From the NCBI GenBank assembly GCA_032622095.1, contig CP136064.1:259697863-259761862 (forward strand): a DNA stretch of 64,000 nt, written 5' to 3'. The position numbers and the translations under genes are program-made. This DNA comes from Siphonodentalium dalli. Its lineage: Eukaryota; Mollusca; Scaphopoda; Gadilida; Siphonodentaliidae. Below, in pieces: positions 46,555 to 59,100 of this stretch. The stretch's first letter is position 1; each line of letters starts with the position of its first letter. Under the pieces are notes generated by a model that saw nothing but the letters and a program-made list of their open reading frames with translations, was not told the origin of the DNA and did no database searches.

Positions 46555-46960
46555 CCTTAATGGGACAGAGCGACACAAGCGTTACAGAATCTTACAGAGG
46601 TGATTTTATTTCTCATCGTTATCTGTGTCCCAGTAGTAACCCTTGGGACAGAGCGATACAAGCGTTACAGAAGTTTAGAGAAGTGTTTTTATTTCTCGTC
46701 GTTATCTGCGTCCCAGTAGTAACCCTTGGGACAGAGCAATACAAGCGTTACAGCAGTTTAAGGAATCGTTTTTATTTCTAGTGATTATCTGCGTACCATG
46801 CAGTAGTAACCCTTGGGACAGAGCGATACAAGCGTTACAGCAGTTTAAGGAATCGTTTTTATTTCTAGTGATTATCTGCGTCCCAGTAGTAACCCTTTGG
46901 ACAGAGCGATACAAGCGTTACAGAATCTTATAGAGGTGATTTTATTTCTCATTACGCCAC
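46555..46960 (+). repeat. 83-bp tandem repeat, five copies
   Basis: GGGACAGAGCGATACAAGCG starts recur at 46562, 46645, 46728, 46815 and about 46898, with a 4-bp insertion in one unit. Same unit as at 48464-48785. Confidence 0.9.
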
Positions 46961-47439
46961 AAGGTGGTGTTGCTAGTTTTGCAGATTTTGAGATTCTGTG
47001 GTCCAGTGGGCGAATGTATCGTGGGAGATTTTTTTTTGTACCTTACTCAATCGTACCGATATAATCACGTAGATGCTGAATTTGCAAAATTAACGCCACC
47101 GGTGTATAATATGTTTTTGAAAATATGACACAATCGTATCGATATAGTCAGGACAGACTGAATTTGTAAACTTAAAGTCACCGGTGTAATAATATGTTCT
47201 TGAACATATAAATAATCTGATAGCCTGAAAATAATGTACAACCCATTGGGAGCCCCTGGTGCACTGAAGTGAGTTATGGGTAATTTTAATTGGAGTGCGC
47301 ATGTCTGTTCTGTTGAATCGACACTTGGAGTAACCACCATCTTTAATTTTCTAATTACCGAAAAGTCTAGAAGTAATAGCCCCCGGGCCAGCCCCCCACA
47401 CGGGCGGGAATCGATATCTATATGACAGTACCTATCAAG

Positions 47440-47560
47440 ACGAGGTACAGTGGAAGGTCACAGGTTAAATGTACCCAGGTTAAATGAACTCAAAATGTCA
47501 TCAGCCATGCGCAGCGAACGGTCACAGGTTAAATGTACTCAAGGTTAAATGAACTCAAAG
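47440..47560. repeat. Two tandem copies of a GGTCACAGGTTAAATGTAC unit
   Basis: GGTCACAGGTTAAATGTACC followed by AGGTTAAATGAACTCAAA occurs twice, about 65 bp apart. Confidence 0.75.
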
Positions 47561-47649
47561 GTCATCGGCCGTATAATTAAATATTTTGAAGCCAAAATAG
47601 TACGGTGATCAAGTCAAAATTGTATCGTATACACAATCTGTTTGTACCG

Positions 47650-47735
47650 ATGAATGTATCGCGACTCGACTCGTTTTCGTGGTCATATAGGCCCTATATA
47701 ACCTATTATCACGAAAACGAGCAGAGTCGCGATAT
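47650..47735. repeat. Hairpin TCGCGACTCGACTCGTTTTC
   Basis: ATCGCGACTCGACTCGTTTTC-type left arm pairs with GAAAACGAGCAGAGTCGCGAT around TATAGGCCCTATATA. Confidence 0.8.
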
Positions 47736-48324
47736 CTGATAGAATTCGAGGAATCGTACATTAACTTTCAATAGTATAGATTCACTGCAATCTTCCGCGG
47801 AATTGCCAAAATTAAGGCTACTTTCATTTTCAATAGGTTTTCCGAATTTCCACTTTCACTTTTCACTTTTACCACGCAAAGCGACCTTATATAGTTGACA
47901 CATATATATGGCACACTGGCTGAGTCCATGGCAAATAGTTTATGTAGCATTGCTTCTTTCATTTAATTAAAACTCACCTCGTTAAATCGCATGTCAATCG
48001 TATTTGTTTACAAATTGCATTGGGTGCGACGTTTTGCAGTAGGTCCCTATTTGCGGACGTCACTATGCGGAAGTCCCCGAATTCGCGGAGTTCCCATAAA
48101 ATGGGCGATATATGTATATTTTAATGAGGGAACGGGTGCGTATATGTCAATTGATACGTATTTTAAACAAATAACGACACGATCATCATAATAGAGGTCT
48201 GTTCTATCAATTATATATGCCCCGAGTTCACTTGGTGCAAATCAAACGGCGATAAACATTCTCGTGTGCCAGAAGGACTCCTTAAAGTTGTGAATAAGAT
48301 GAATATTTATTAGATGTTATTTAA

Positions 48325-48470
48325 CAAGTCAATCAAATAATATTATTCATTAGTTAGCGCCTATATTAGCGCTAACTAATGAATAATATTTTATATTATA
48401 ATTTATATTTATGGCTAATAATATGATCTTGGTGGCGTTACCATTTCTGACTATGGTTTTCTTGTCGTTA
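48325..48470. repeat. Hairpin plus end of the ATAAATTATAATAT MITE
   Basis: AATATTATTCATTAGTTAGC pairs with GCTAACTAATGAATAATATT around GCCTATATTAGC. It is followed by ATAATTTATATTTATGGCTA and AATATGATCTTGGTGG, the terminal region also found at the ends of 50905-51330 and 62095-62435. Confidence 0.8.
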
Positions 48471-49690
48471 TCTGTGTCCCAGTAGTAACCCTTGGGACAG
48501 AGCGATACAAGCGTTACAGCAGTTGAAGGAATCGTTTTTATTTCTAGTGATTATCTGCGTCCCAGTAGTAACCCTTGGGACAGAGCGATACAAGCGTTAC
48601 AGAATCTTACAGAGGTGATTTTATTTCTCATCGTTATCTGTGTCCCAGTAGTAACCCTTGGGACAGAGCGATACAAGCGTTACAGAAGTTTAGAGAAGTG
48701 TTTTTATTTCTCGTCGTTATCTGCGTCCCAGTAGTAACCATTGGGACAGAGCGATACAAGCGTTAAGAAATCGTTTTTATTTTAGCCCGAGCAGTTTAAA
48801 CCTAAGTCAACTATACCTGAGTCACGAACAGATGCAGGACGGTCCAGATATGTCCCAACATCCATATTATATTCCCAGAATCCAAAGATTTAGGCACCTA
48901 CCCATTTTCTTTGATGGGCCCTTAAAATGGTGAACCCTAAATTTGAGCCCGTGCAGTTTAAATATAAGTCAACTATATCTGAGTCATGAACAGATGCAGG
49001 ACGGTCCAGCTATGTCCCAACATCCATATTATATTCCCAGAATCCAAAGATTTAGGCACCTACCCATTTTCTTTGATGAGCCCTTAAAATTGTGAACACC
49101 AAATTTGAGCCTGTGCAGTGTACACCGGGTTCACCATTTTACGGGCCATATATGTATAGTTTACTTAGGTTTAAACTGCACAGGCTCAAATTTGGGGTTC
49201 ACCATTTTAAGGGCCCATCATAGAAAATTGTTTTGTCCCTATATCTTTGGATTCTGGGCATATAATATGGATATTGGGACATATCTGGACCATCCTGCAT
49301 CTGTACATGACTCAAGTATAGTTGTCACAGGTTTTCACTGCACAGGATCAAATTTGGGGTTCACCATTTTAAGGGCTCGTCATAGAAATGGGTATGTGCC
49401 AATATCGTTGGATTCTGGCATATAATATGGATGTTGGGAGATATCTGGACATTCCTGCATCTGGACATGACTCACGTATAGTTTTCTTAGGTTTAAAATG
49501 CACGTGCAGATAACGATGAGAAATAAAAACACTTCTCTAAACTTATGTAACGCTTGTATGCTCTGTCCCAATGGTTACTACTGGGACGCAGATAACGATG
49601 GGAAATAATAACACTTCTCTAAGTGTCTACTGAGATGCAGATAACAATTATAAATAAGTATATATGTCTTCTATCAGCTTTTGTATCGCT
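48464..49690. repeat. Palindrome of 83-bp and about 180-bp tandem repeats
   Basis: Four 83-bp units (48464-48785) lead into two direct copies of a roughly 175-bp unit (CAGATGCAGGACGGTCCAGA, CCATATTATATTCCCAGAAT). These turn over at about 49125 into two inverted copies and then inverted 83-bp units (49505-49690). Confidence 0.88.
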
Positions 49691-49985
49691 TAATTGTCCC
49701 GCTCTGTCCCAAGGCTTTCTACATGGGACAAAAACATACCCCCATAACTTTCTGCTCACGTTTCTTGCCATATATATTATTACATACTGGCGCAATATTA
49801 ACCGAAGTTGTTGACAACGGATAGTAATGTTATAACTTATATACGGAAATACACAATGTTAATGGATTGGTTGGTTCCCGAGATATTGTGGCACTTTACA
49901 AACGCGGATGAATGGCAAATAGGACAAATTCGAAAACAGATTTAAAATCTTGAACACAATACGAACTGAATCTATATGTTCTCTA

Positions 49986-50375
49986 TTAACCCTTTACCCA
50001 ACAAACCGGCCAAGTAAAGCTTCAACAGCCTAAAATATCTTCGGTCTGTCTCAATAGAACCATACAAATATGGATATCATTGGAACCGGCTCCTTGACCA
50101 CATTGTGATAGTTACAGTTATACCCTGTGCCAATGCATTCTCTTATATATGCGAGTCGACCATAGGTCGCCTCGCATATATAAGAGAATGCATTGGCCTA
50201 AAAAAAATCTTTTTTTAACACTTTTTACCATTTTTTCTTACAATCTTTAACAATTTTATAATTTTTAATGTGTTAAGCCAATGCATTCTCTTATATATGC
50301 GAGGCGACCTATGGTCGACTCGCATATATAAGAGAATGCATTGGCACAGGGCCCTTCTGTTGGGTAAAGGGTTAA
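49986..50375. mobile_element. piggyBac-type MITE, TTAA-flanked (family A)
   Basis: TTAA at both ends, termini CCCTTTACCCAACA and TGTTGGGTAAAGGG, and two hairpins. Almost identical to 27697-28106 except for loss of about 20 bp of CCGGCCAAAA sub-repeats at the left. Confidence 0.92.
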
Positions 50376-50904
50376 CCGAGAGTGTATGTGAACGGAAGGT
50401 TGTTCTATCAGGGAATACATCATTTATATGGGTGGCTTGTCTCTTTACACAAAGCGGGTGATAAATAAGAAAGACGAATTTGCTATGTTTTGAGAACCCC
50501 CTACACAATTGAAGTGTTAAAGTTGAACACATGCACCACTAACTGAAAGGATTGCTCTCTATGTTGAATGAGGATGTGGACAAAGCCAGGGTAGTTGTAT
50601 CAGGATATATACACACACTGTGTATGTATGTATATGTATGTGTTGGTTCCCGAAAGCCTTTGGCACTTTACAAAAAGCTGATGGCAAATTACATGCAAAG
50701 GCGAATATTTTTGTTTTGTTTTGTGGCACCACTTTAAACTCTTGAACACACCATGCACTGAAGCTGTATGCTCTTAATATTAACTGACAGTGTGAACGAC
50801 AGGTAGTGCTATCAGGGAATATATAATGTCTATGGGTAATTTGGTTCTGGAAATTCCAGGGAACTTTACATTAAAGGTACTCAATCCGATCAGAGGGTCC
50901 TATA
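50376..50904. other. Nothing recognised
   Basis: It contains two similar passages (GGGAATACATCATTTATATG near 50410 and GGGAATATATAATGTCTATG near 50815), with TTGGTTCCCGA motifs also near 49870 and 50645. A decayed local duplication. Confidence 0.5.
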
Positions 50905-51330
50905 TTACTATTTCTTTGGCTTTGGGGATAACAAATATTTGATTCGAGTCGAGGAACCCACCCATCAAAGCTCAGAGTGATTAGATATCGATTTTTGAAA
51001 TCTATTAGTTTTCGGAGATGTAGCCCACAAGTTGGCAGAACCACGTATCAAAACGGACAAATTGCGGGTGTAAGATGGATAACTCTAAAATCAAGTGGTT
51101 ATTATTGTTAATAGTAAGCACTTGATTTTAGAGTTATCCATCTTACACCCGCAATTTGTCAGTTTTGACCACGTGGTTCTGCTAACTTGTGGGACAGGTC
51201 TCCAATAATTAACAAACTTCAAAAATCGATATATAATGACTCTGAGCTTTGATAGTCAGAAATGGTAACACCACCAAGATCATACTATTAGCCATAAATA
51301 TAAATTATAATATAATATATATTGGTTACA
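50905..51330. mobile_element. Hairpin MITE (TTTGATTCGAGTCGAGGAAC family)
   Basis: Large imperfect palindrome. AACTCTAAAATCAAGTGGTT pairs with CACTTGATTTTAGAGTTATC at the centre, and AGCTCAGAGTGATTAGATAT with its counterpart near 51225. Second copy at 62095-62435. Confidence 0.82.
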
Positions 51331-51861
51331 TGAATGCCTCAGAATTCCGTTAAAACAACTAATCCTTTAAATTATTACAAAAATCTACGGCTTATTACTG
51401 CTGAAGGGGTCACTCTCACCAAAAAAGTGCTGAAGGGTACATAGGATTTTCAAGATGTGCCGAAGGGTACACAGGGTTTTAAATGTCATTATAAAGGACA
51501 TTCAGTCTTCGTATCTGCCATGATTTCTGTCAGAGAATAATTGTTTACGTTCCAATGAATATTAAAATCTACTGAAAACACACTGCTAATGGGCGCCAGA
51601 CCTTCATAAACACAATGTATGTAATGGTGTTCGTGCCGATCACAACCCCTGTGTACCCTTCAGCACATTTGCAAACCCTGTGTACCCTTCAGCACTTTTT
51701 TTGGTGAAAGTGACGCCTTATTACTGCATGTTTTTCATTCACCAAACTAGAAAGCTTCTAAATGCGGATAAAAAATTGTGTTCCCGCCATAAAATCTTCA
51801 AGTGTGCATGACCCAGCCATTGTTCATACCTAAACATCGAACGCATTTAACGCGTCATAAT
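51331..51861. repeat. Short inverted/direct repeats TGCTGAAGGGTACA
   Basis: CACCAAAAAAGTGCTGAAGG and GTGCCGAAGGGTACACAGGG near 51420-51480 are mirrored by CCCTGTGTACCCTTCAGCAC near 51648-51700. The ends GTCACTCTCACCAAAAAA and TTTTTTTGGTGAAAGTGACG suggest a roughly 310-bp inverted-repeat element at 51400-51715. Confidence 0.7.
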
Positions 51862-51869
51862 ACATGTAG

Positions 51870-52912
51870 CAGGGGCGTAGCAAGCAAATTTTATTGGGGG
51901 GTATAACCATTCATCGCGAAGCGATGACCCGACGCCGAAGGCGTCGGTGGGGGAGAGCACGAGATGGGGGGGGGGGTCCTCCCCGGGAAAATTTTCTGAC
52001 ATTGGAAGCTTAAAGGGGCTCTCTGGTGGCTTCTGACCCATCTGACATTGTTTTCCTACCCACTACATTATCATAGATTAGATCAACATTCTTATCATTT
52101 ATCAATTGTAATTTCATAAAATGGTAGGCCGATTGAAAGTGTAATGAACAAATAGGTATATGGGAATTCATGTTGTGTTATTATCTAGTCATGAATGATG
52201 TGAAATTACTCCCATAACTGGGATCAGATATTCAGAAAGTAAATATGTCACACACAACCATGAGAAAGTAGACTACATGGGTATACACACATCACCATGG
52301 GTATGTATACATCGTGGGGTATTTATCGTGTGGGTATGAATAGTGTGGCTATGTATCGTGGGTATGTATAGTGGGTATGTATAGTGGGTATGTATCGTGG
52401 GGGTATGTATCCTGGGTATGTATAGTGGGTGTATGTATAGCGTGGTTATGTATAGTGGTGGTATGTATTGTGTGAGTATGTCTATAGTGTGGGTATGTAT
52501 AGTGTGGGTATGTATAGTGTGGGTATGCATGTATAATGTGGGTATGTATAGTGTGGGTATGTATAGCGTGGGTATGTATGGTGGTGGTATATAGTGTGTG
52601 GGTATGTATCGTGTGGGTATGTATAGTGTGGGTATGTATAGTGTGGCTATGTATAGTGTGGGTATGTATAATGTGGGTATGCATAGTGTGGGTATGTATA
52701 GTGTTGGTATGTATAGTATGGGTATGTATCGTTTGGGTATGTATAGTGTGGGTATGTATCATGGAGGTATGTATGGTGTGGGTATGTATCGTGATGATGT
52801 GCATTGCCGCGGATACTTCATTAGTTTGGCAAATATTTTTACTAACCTTTGGAAAATATTGGGGGGGGGGGTGGGTAAATACCCCCCTTGCCCCCCGGTT
52901 CCTACGCCTCTG
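51870..52912. mobile_element. hAT element, CAGGGGCGTAG ends, 8-bp TSD
   Basis: Termini CAGGGGCGTAG and CTACGCCTCTG. Identical flanking ACATGTAG (51862-51869 and 52913-52920). CAGRGGCGTAG is a widespread hAT terminus in animals. It carries no transposase; the interior is replaced largely by a minisatellite. Confidence 0.93.
52275..52800 (+). repeat. GTGGGTATGTATA minisatellite
   Basis: About 40 tandem units of 12-14 bp, consensus GTGTGGGTATGTATA. It gives open frames of Thr-His-Ile or Val-Gly-Met-Tyr repeats on both strands, which are not genes. Confidence 0.95.
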
Positions 52913-53193
52913 ACATGTAGTTATATACTGCAACTATAAGACATACAGCGAATACACACCCCACGAAAACGCGAAATGTGTTGTCCTGCGAGATATCCCA
53001 TCGCTTTTGCTCAATTTGACACGGCCAGATTAGCTTGTCAGGCCCATATAGCTAAAGAGCGATATACTGCTCTTAAGCAACGGCCTTATATATACACATA
53101 CACGCTTTATTGACCGTACTAACACGGGACATAAATAGAGGCTCTATCAGCGTATAATCGCTTTTGTTAGAAGTTAGGAAACAGCGTATATAA

Positions 53194-55367
53194 TAGCGAG
53201 TTTGCGATACCCGTTCGACGGGTACGGGTACCGGTAGATTCTGGTAGATTGGTGAAATTCGTCACGGTCATTTGCGTACTTTGAATGCAGCACATAAAGC
53301 GATAGGGATTTGGAACGGGTAGATGTATCCCGTTGACTGGTAGTCTTTCACTAAAGTTTTCTCACTCAAAAGTACATTAGTTCTATGAAATAACAGTCAG
53401 CTATGTATTAATATATTTATTGCACGATTACGTGGCCAAATTTCATTGATACAATTGTCATTTAAGCCATGTTTTATGTTCAAAGTGTCGAGGCGGCTTC
53501 TATCACTAAGATAACTATGGAACGCCGATTTGTTTACTGACAACGGTCTTCACTCAAGTAATGACATGCTATGATTAAGGGAGTTATTTGATGGTGCTAT
53601 ACGCAGTCTCGGCACAGGGACGTGATTATAGAGGATCTCCGCGTTGAGAAGGGGTGTCCACCTTCACATTCCCTAACAATTGAACCACACCAAACAGAGG
53701 TTTGTGCGGAATTCCAATTATGCACCCCGTTTGGGCTCTGATCCCCCCCCCCAACTGATCCTTCACTGTCCTGAATATTATTCTAGTCTGTTCTAAATGG
53801 ATTAGTAGTCTTGTTAAAGAAGTCATATAATGAAGGGTCCACCTCGCCGACCAGAACGAGAACAATTTTGTAGATATGAACCTGGAAATTGCAAAATCAT
53901 AACATCTAGTGGTCTAACACTAGCCAAATTCACGCCCTATATTGTTTTTCACAAATTCATTATCAGTTTTGACGAGCCACTGAATGTGGATAGACCAGGA
54001 CATACCTGGTCGACCATGGTTCGGTCTGGTGGGAGAACGTTTTGAAATCTGAACATGAAAATTTATCAATTATAGACTTTCCTCAAGCTTTACATTTGTT
54101 GGATATTTCCAACATAACTGTTGGCCATATAGCCCGAATTCTTTCTACCAAAAGTAGGTATATTTGCAAATGTTGGTCAAAAACTATACAAAAAATCCCC
54201 TCTAATACTTTTTTGGAAAATCATACGGAATGACAGAATAATGTCAACGTATGTTTGGTGTGTTAGGTATATATAATTTCCAACTGTTAAACAATTTGAC
54301 AGAAGTTGGTGTGAAACACCCCAACCCTCTCGCCACGTCCCCTATCGACCCTTTGTGCGTGGGCATAAATACACCGTGAATGTGTTACACGATTGAATAC
54401 AACCGTTCAGTTATTATATCTTATGTGGTGACTGATTTCTCATTTTAATATAGATATTTGACATTTGAACGGACATGGCGCATTTGAACCTCAAGACTGT
54501 TGTATATTTGTAGTGGCCGATAGTGACACAAAATACTGATATACACACCTCATACTCGGCACAATCTTACCGTCGTCAGCGCGACTTTTATCTGTTTTCT
54601 TTGTTTGGCATACAAGTGAAGCAAACTTGAACGCTCTTTATTCAAACCATATAATGAATATTGTACCATTAAACACCCTTTATATTTAACAAAGTTTAAT
54701 TTTTCTACCTATACATCCGGATTTAGACCCAGACAAATATCCGAGTTCTTGGGATAAATATTCCCTTGCCAGACCCTTCGAAAGATTCCAACCAAGTATC
54801 AATTATATGACTATATATTCCCCAACTAATATAAGTAAGGGGCAATTTCGGTCTTATATCTGACTAAAAGTACATGCATGTAGGACTTTCTTGGACCCTG
54901 TGTCTAAAACAACATATTTTACACCGAATAATGGTTGGATTATTAAATTAGCGTAATTGTATATTTGTGCTATCATAACATATTTTCTCAGCCTGAAAAT
55001 TCAATCTGTTCTAGACGAAACTAGAACGGTCTGGGAAATTACTAATGAAAGCCAATTATTGAAAATGTTACCAAAATGAGTCCAAGAAAGACGCCAATCC
55101 ATTCCATTTCGGCTTCGTCCCAGGTGAATGCAATTCATTATCATCGCAGAGGTCCATCATATAACCATAACATCAAGTATAACGTCGAATGCGGATAACA
55201 ATTTCTCTATCATATATATTTTGCTGCAATTGGCTCACCATACATTACCCGTCGATATGCTTAATTCTACCCGTAAAACAGTTTGCGATTTCAAAACGTG
55301 TACCGGTACGGGTAGCTGCCAGTACCCGTACCGGTACCCGTACCCGTTTGAAATCGCAAACTCGCTA
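53194..55367. mobile_element. 2.2-kb inverted-end element with GGGTACGGGTACC sub-repeats
   Basis: Termini TAGCGAGTTTGCGAT and ATCGCAAACTCGCTA are perfect inverted copies. Just inside are GGGTACGGGTACCGGTAG on the left and CCGTACCGGTACCCGTACCC on the right. GTATAT lies next to both ends (53186, 55370) but offset, so the duplication is imperfect. Plus-strand frames at 53830-54233 match nothing I know. Confidence 0.78.
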
Positions 55368-55375
55368 ATGTATAT

Positions 55376-56164
55376 TTGACTTTGATAAGTCTTTTAGTCA
55401 CCAGTACGCAACTCAAAGCTTTATTACAACGACACAAATTAATGAGTAACACGCATAACACATATACAACTTTTTATATACAATATGCACACAATAAATA
55501 TGGGATCCTGGATCCCTCCCTACAAACGTGTTGTTTGTTTGTTTGGTTTTCATTGTTCCTTTTTTGTTTGTTCTTCTTTTGACCTAGTGTGTATATATAA
55601 TATTGTATTCTTCATCATGTTTTCAAATGTCCTTTTGACTATCAGTTTGAATTTTTGACCTGCATGAGCTATTTCAGCTGCCTTCCACAATGTATACACT
55701 TAAATGCAATAATCTAAAGACCATTTTCTAGAAAAAATACAGACTGGATTCAAACGAGGGATGTTTTCTATTGACAAGAGCCCATGAAACTGTTCGTGCG
55801 AAAGATTTGCCCAGTTATATTTTGGGATAATGCGCTCATGTAGTCATTTATATTTGTCATAGATAAACGTGGGAAATTGCTGGGTTTAGTTTGGCATGGA
55901 GGTGTATGAGTTGCTTTAACGAGAGATGTGGTGGCAGGGTGGTTGTACTGTAGTGTTCCGCGGAATCCGCCCCTCCAACCTTGGTGAAAATATTCAACAT
56001 TTTGAAATCCCATGCCGTGACACAGCAACAGTTGGAAACTACGTGTATAGATTGAAATTGTTGTGACAGTTTGATGTATTTGTGTGGTTGCTCCACTACG
56101 TGTCACGTGCGATCATATTATATATAGGTCCGCTTCCTATGACCATATGCAAGCACGGCCTGGT
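55376..56164. other. Nothing recognised
   Basis: A minus-strand frame of 112 codons at 55768-56106 has no recognisable domain and overlaps another open frame. Confidence 0.4.
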
Positions 56165-59100
56165 TTAACATTTCGCGACCTGATTTCCATTCTGTCCTAA
56201 GTGACATGTTGGTACGAAACGTCCGTATGGGTATCGTTGGAATCGGCATAAAATTCCGCGTCTAATGGTACCGGCCCCTAAGCGGTATCTGTTTTTTTCG
56301 CGGTGATATTAGCTATTCTTTTCTGTCCGTTCTGCATAAAAACACTATTTCTTAGAACCAGTATGTCCTATAAATAAAACATACTTATAAAGCCAGTTAT
56401 ATCCTGTCATTTAAAAACAAAGATGAATTCTATCTTGAGTTTCAGACACAACAGATAATTATTCAGATCGATGTTGTTCTATGTGCAGTTCGGCTTTACG
56501 AACTGTCACTTACTACAGGATGGAACTGAAATATTTTGCTAAATTATCTCACATCGAACAGGTTGCAACTCAAGTTGCGATCGAACAGAGAAACTTTTTC
56601 CCGCGAAAAGAACACACGTAGTCGAGGAGATATTGGTCGACCTTTGCACCCCAGGACTCAACTTCACCCCACTAATTTTCTTTCTTAATGTCTCCTCTAA
56701 TTTGTTTTCGGTTGTTAACAAGAACAAAAAGTGGTAACAGAGACTCCAGACAAGATTGCGTCCATCATGGCGTCCATTTTTTATATATGCACCAGGTCTC
56801 TTTGATCGCCGTTATCGTAAAGATTATATCAAATGCGGTCTTGTTTTCTGCTCGATTCGTTATGCCAATATATAACCCTTACAAATTAGCCAAAAGTCCG
56901 ACACCATAATCTAATATGGCGGTCAAGATGGCCGCCGAAATGTGAAAATATGCTATTTTTCTTACATTTGACCACTTTTTGTTTATCTCTATGGGAATAT
57001 ATTGGCATTTTGGCATGAATTTATACATTTATCGTATAGAAGAATCATTGACGAACACAATGGGATCATAATATATATTAATTGTGGGATATTTTTGTCT
57101 GATATCACGTTTTCTCAAATGCCGATATAATAGGTCAAAGCCGAATCGACGCTAATAACGCGATGTAATGTTTCGAATCAATGAAAGTTATTGCTATCAT
57201 AACAACACCCATGCATATATGTGCAGGAGATAATCGAGCTATGATTCCTCTTATACCTGATTTGAGGAATATTCACCCAAATCCAAGATGGCGGCCAAAA
57301 TGGCCACCAGAAATAGAAAAATTGCCGAAAATCGCTGATTTTAACATCAGTGAGCGTTATTGTCACGACAACTCCACACCTGCTTATTATTGTGAATTGG
57401 GAACACTTAGACGAAGAACTGTCATTGTACCATATCCAAATAAAAGTTTCCAAAATGGCGCCACAATGGCACCGAAATTCCCTCATTCACATCATTGGAT
57501 ACTATTGTCGAGACAACTCCACCCATGCTTACAGTTGAGTTGGAAATACTGTTCCAAATCGAACATGGCGGCCAAAATGGCCACCAAAATTTTAAAACAG
57601 GCCTACATTCCTTCATTTCCTATACTTTCTTGCGATGGGCGTTAATGTTTCGCGATTTCTACCCCCCATTACATGTTGAAATGGAATATTGATATGAAGT
57701 ATTCATTTGAGTTTGGCAATTGATACTCACAGTCAAGATGGCGGCTAACTTGGCGTCCAGAAATTGAAAAGAAATCGATATGTTCACATACTAATTTCAA
57801 CTTTTTGTCATAATATCAATATGTCTGGACGAAACTGTACATAAACAATCTATTAGTTTAACTTAATACGTATCAACATGCATAAAATGGCTTGTGTCCT
57901 TCTGGAAAGTCGAAAACCCACCATTAATATCGCGATGTGGCATTTCGAAATCCATTCTCCACTTAGCACCGATAATGGCTGTAACCGTAGGTGCGCCGAA
58001 TAGTAATATTAGAACAATTACCTGATAACAGATTCTGATTTGCCACATCACGTCCATAATTATCTGGACCAGCTTCCATTTCTTTGTCTGGTAAATCTGG
58101 GTCGCTCACACCGACAAAGTATTCAACACCTCCTGAGAGAAGGGTCCCTCTAATCATAACGTTTCAAACAATTCATTCTCCGGTGTCTAGCTTACGATTT
58201 TAAATATGCTAAATATGGGATTTGTGCGTCATCTTAAACTAGACAGGCATATGGTCGATGAGTATACAAGCTTGCATAATGTCATCTCTATGTATGTGTC
58301 TCATACCCCATGGGGATAACGACATGTACACCTGGCAAACCAATTAGCTAGTCACTTCTCAATAGATGGTTCGTCAACTCACAAACTTAGCGAACGCATT
58401 GGCATATGTGGACAACTTCGGCATTGTTTCGAAGGTTGCTAGCTGTCTTATTCCCTTGGATAGATGTATATCTGCTAAGGAGAAGACCATAATGTACCGA
58501 CTACCCACACTTCTTCACCATGATCCTAAGGAAACTGTGTGATGTCCCGCAGTCGTCTCGTCGAATAGCTCCCAGCAAAGAAGAACAATACTCGCGGTGT
58601 TAGTTTGTGGACATACGCCATGATAGTGGGAATGAAATAAATTGGCCATGGTAAAATGGTCGGAATGGTGATGTTGCCAAGAAATCACTTGGTGTACCCA
58701 ACGTATGTTGAACTGAATGCAAGATCTCATCAACGTAACATTCCTCTGGAATCTGGATGTTCTTCGCGTTGAACATTTCATCCTTGTGTTGGTGGCATTT
58801 GTACGTTCTTGAACCATATCGACCACCACCCATTGTGTGTATGACATATCAACCAACTATGAAAGGCATCATCTTTAAGACTGCACCCCAGTCAGGGTGG
58901 GGCTTATATAGTAGTAGCCAGTGGTACACGCCTGGTCCAGTTGATTGTGAACGGCTTCCAAACGGATGGGAACAATCTTAGCATACAAGGAAAGCAAAGC
59001 CACACATGAGATCATGTCTGAATCTAAAAAATACCCAAAGAAGGGCGGTGCAGTCATGGTCCAATTTCATTTCCACTATCATGACACATGCCCACAAACT

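Larger units (their letters stand above)
45955..49775. mobile_element. 3.8-kb inverted-repeat complex with 83-bp tandem repeats
   Basis: The outer arms are inverted: TATATGGCAAGAAACGTGAG, then TATGGGGGTATGTTTTTGTC at 45956-46012, against GACAAAAACATACCCCCATA, then CTCACGTTTCTTGCCATATA at 49723-49773. The arms include the last codons of the integrase remnant. Tandem 83-bp units (GGGACAGAGCGATACAAGCG ... GTCCCAGTAGTAACC) lie inside on both sides. Confidence 0.8.

Noticed and set aside
52273..52939. Long frames encoding HTHTIHTHTI or VGMYSVGMYS repeats
   Set aside because: Products of the GTGGGTATGTATA minisatellite, open on both strands only because the unit lacks stops.
53830..54233. Plus-strand frames (MKGPPRRPEREQFCRYEPG..., and SEHENLSIIDF...) as a gene
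   Set aside because: They are two short frames inside an inverted-end element with no recognisable domain, splice support or homologue that I can name. Left unassigned.
53194..55367. A clean 8-bp target duplication for this element
   Set aside because: GTATATAA on the left and ATGTATAT on the right share only GTATAT with an offset, so I do not claim a duplication.
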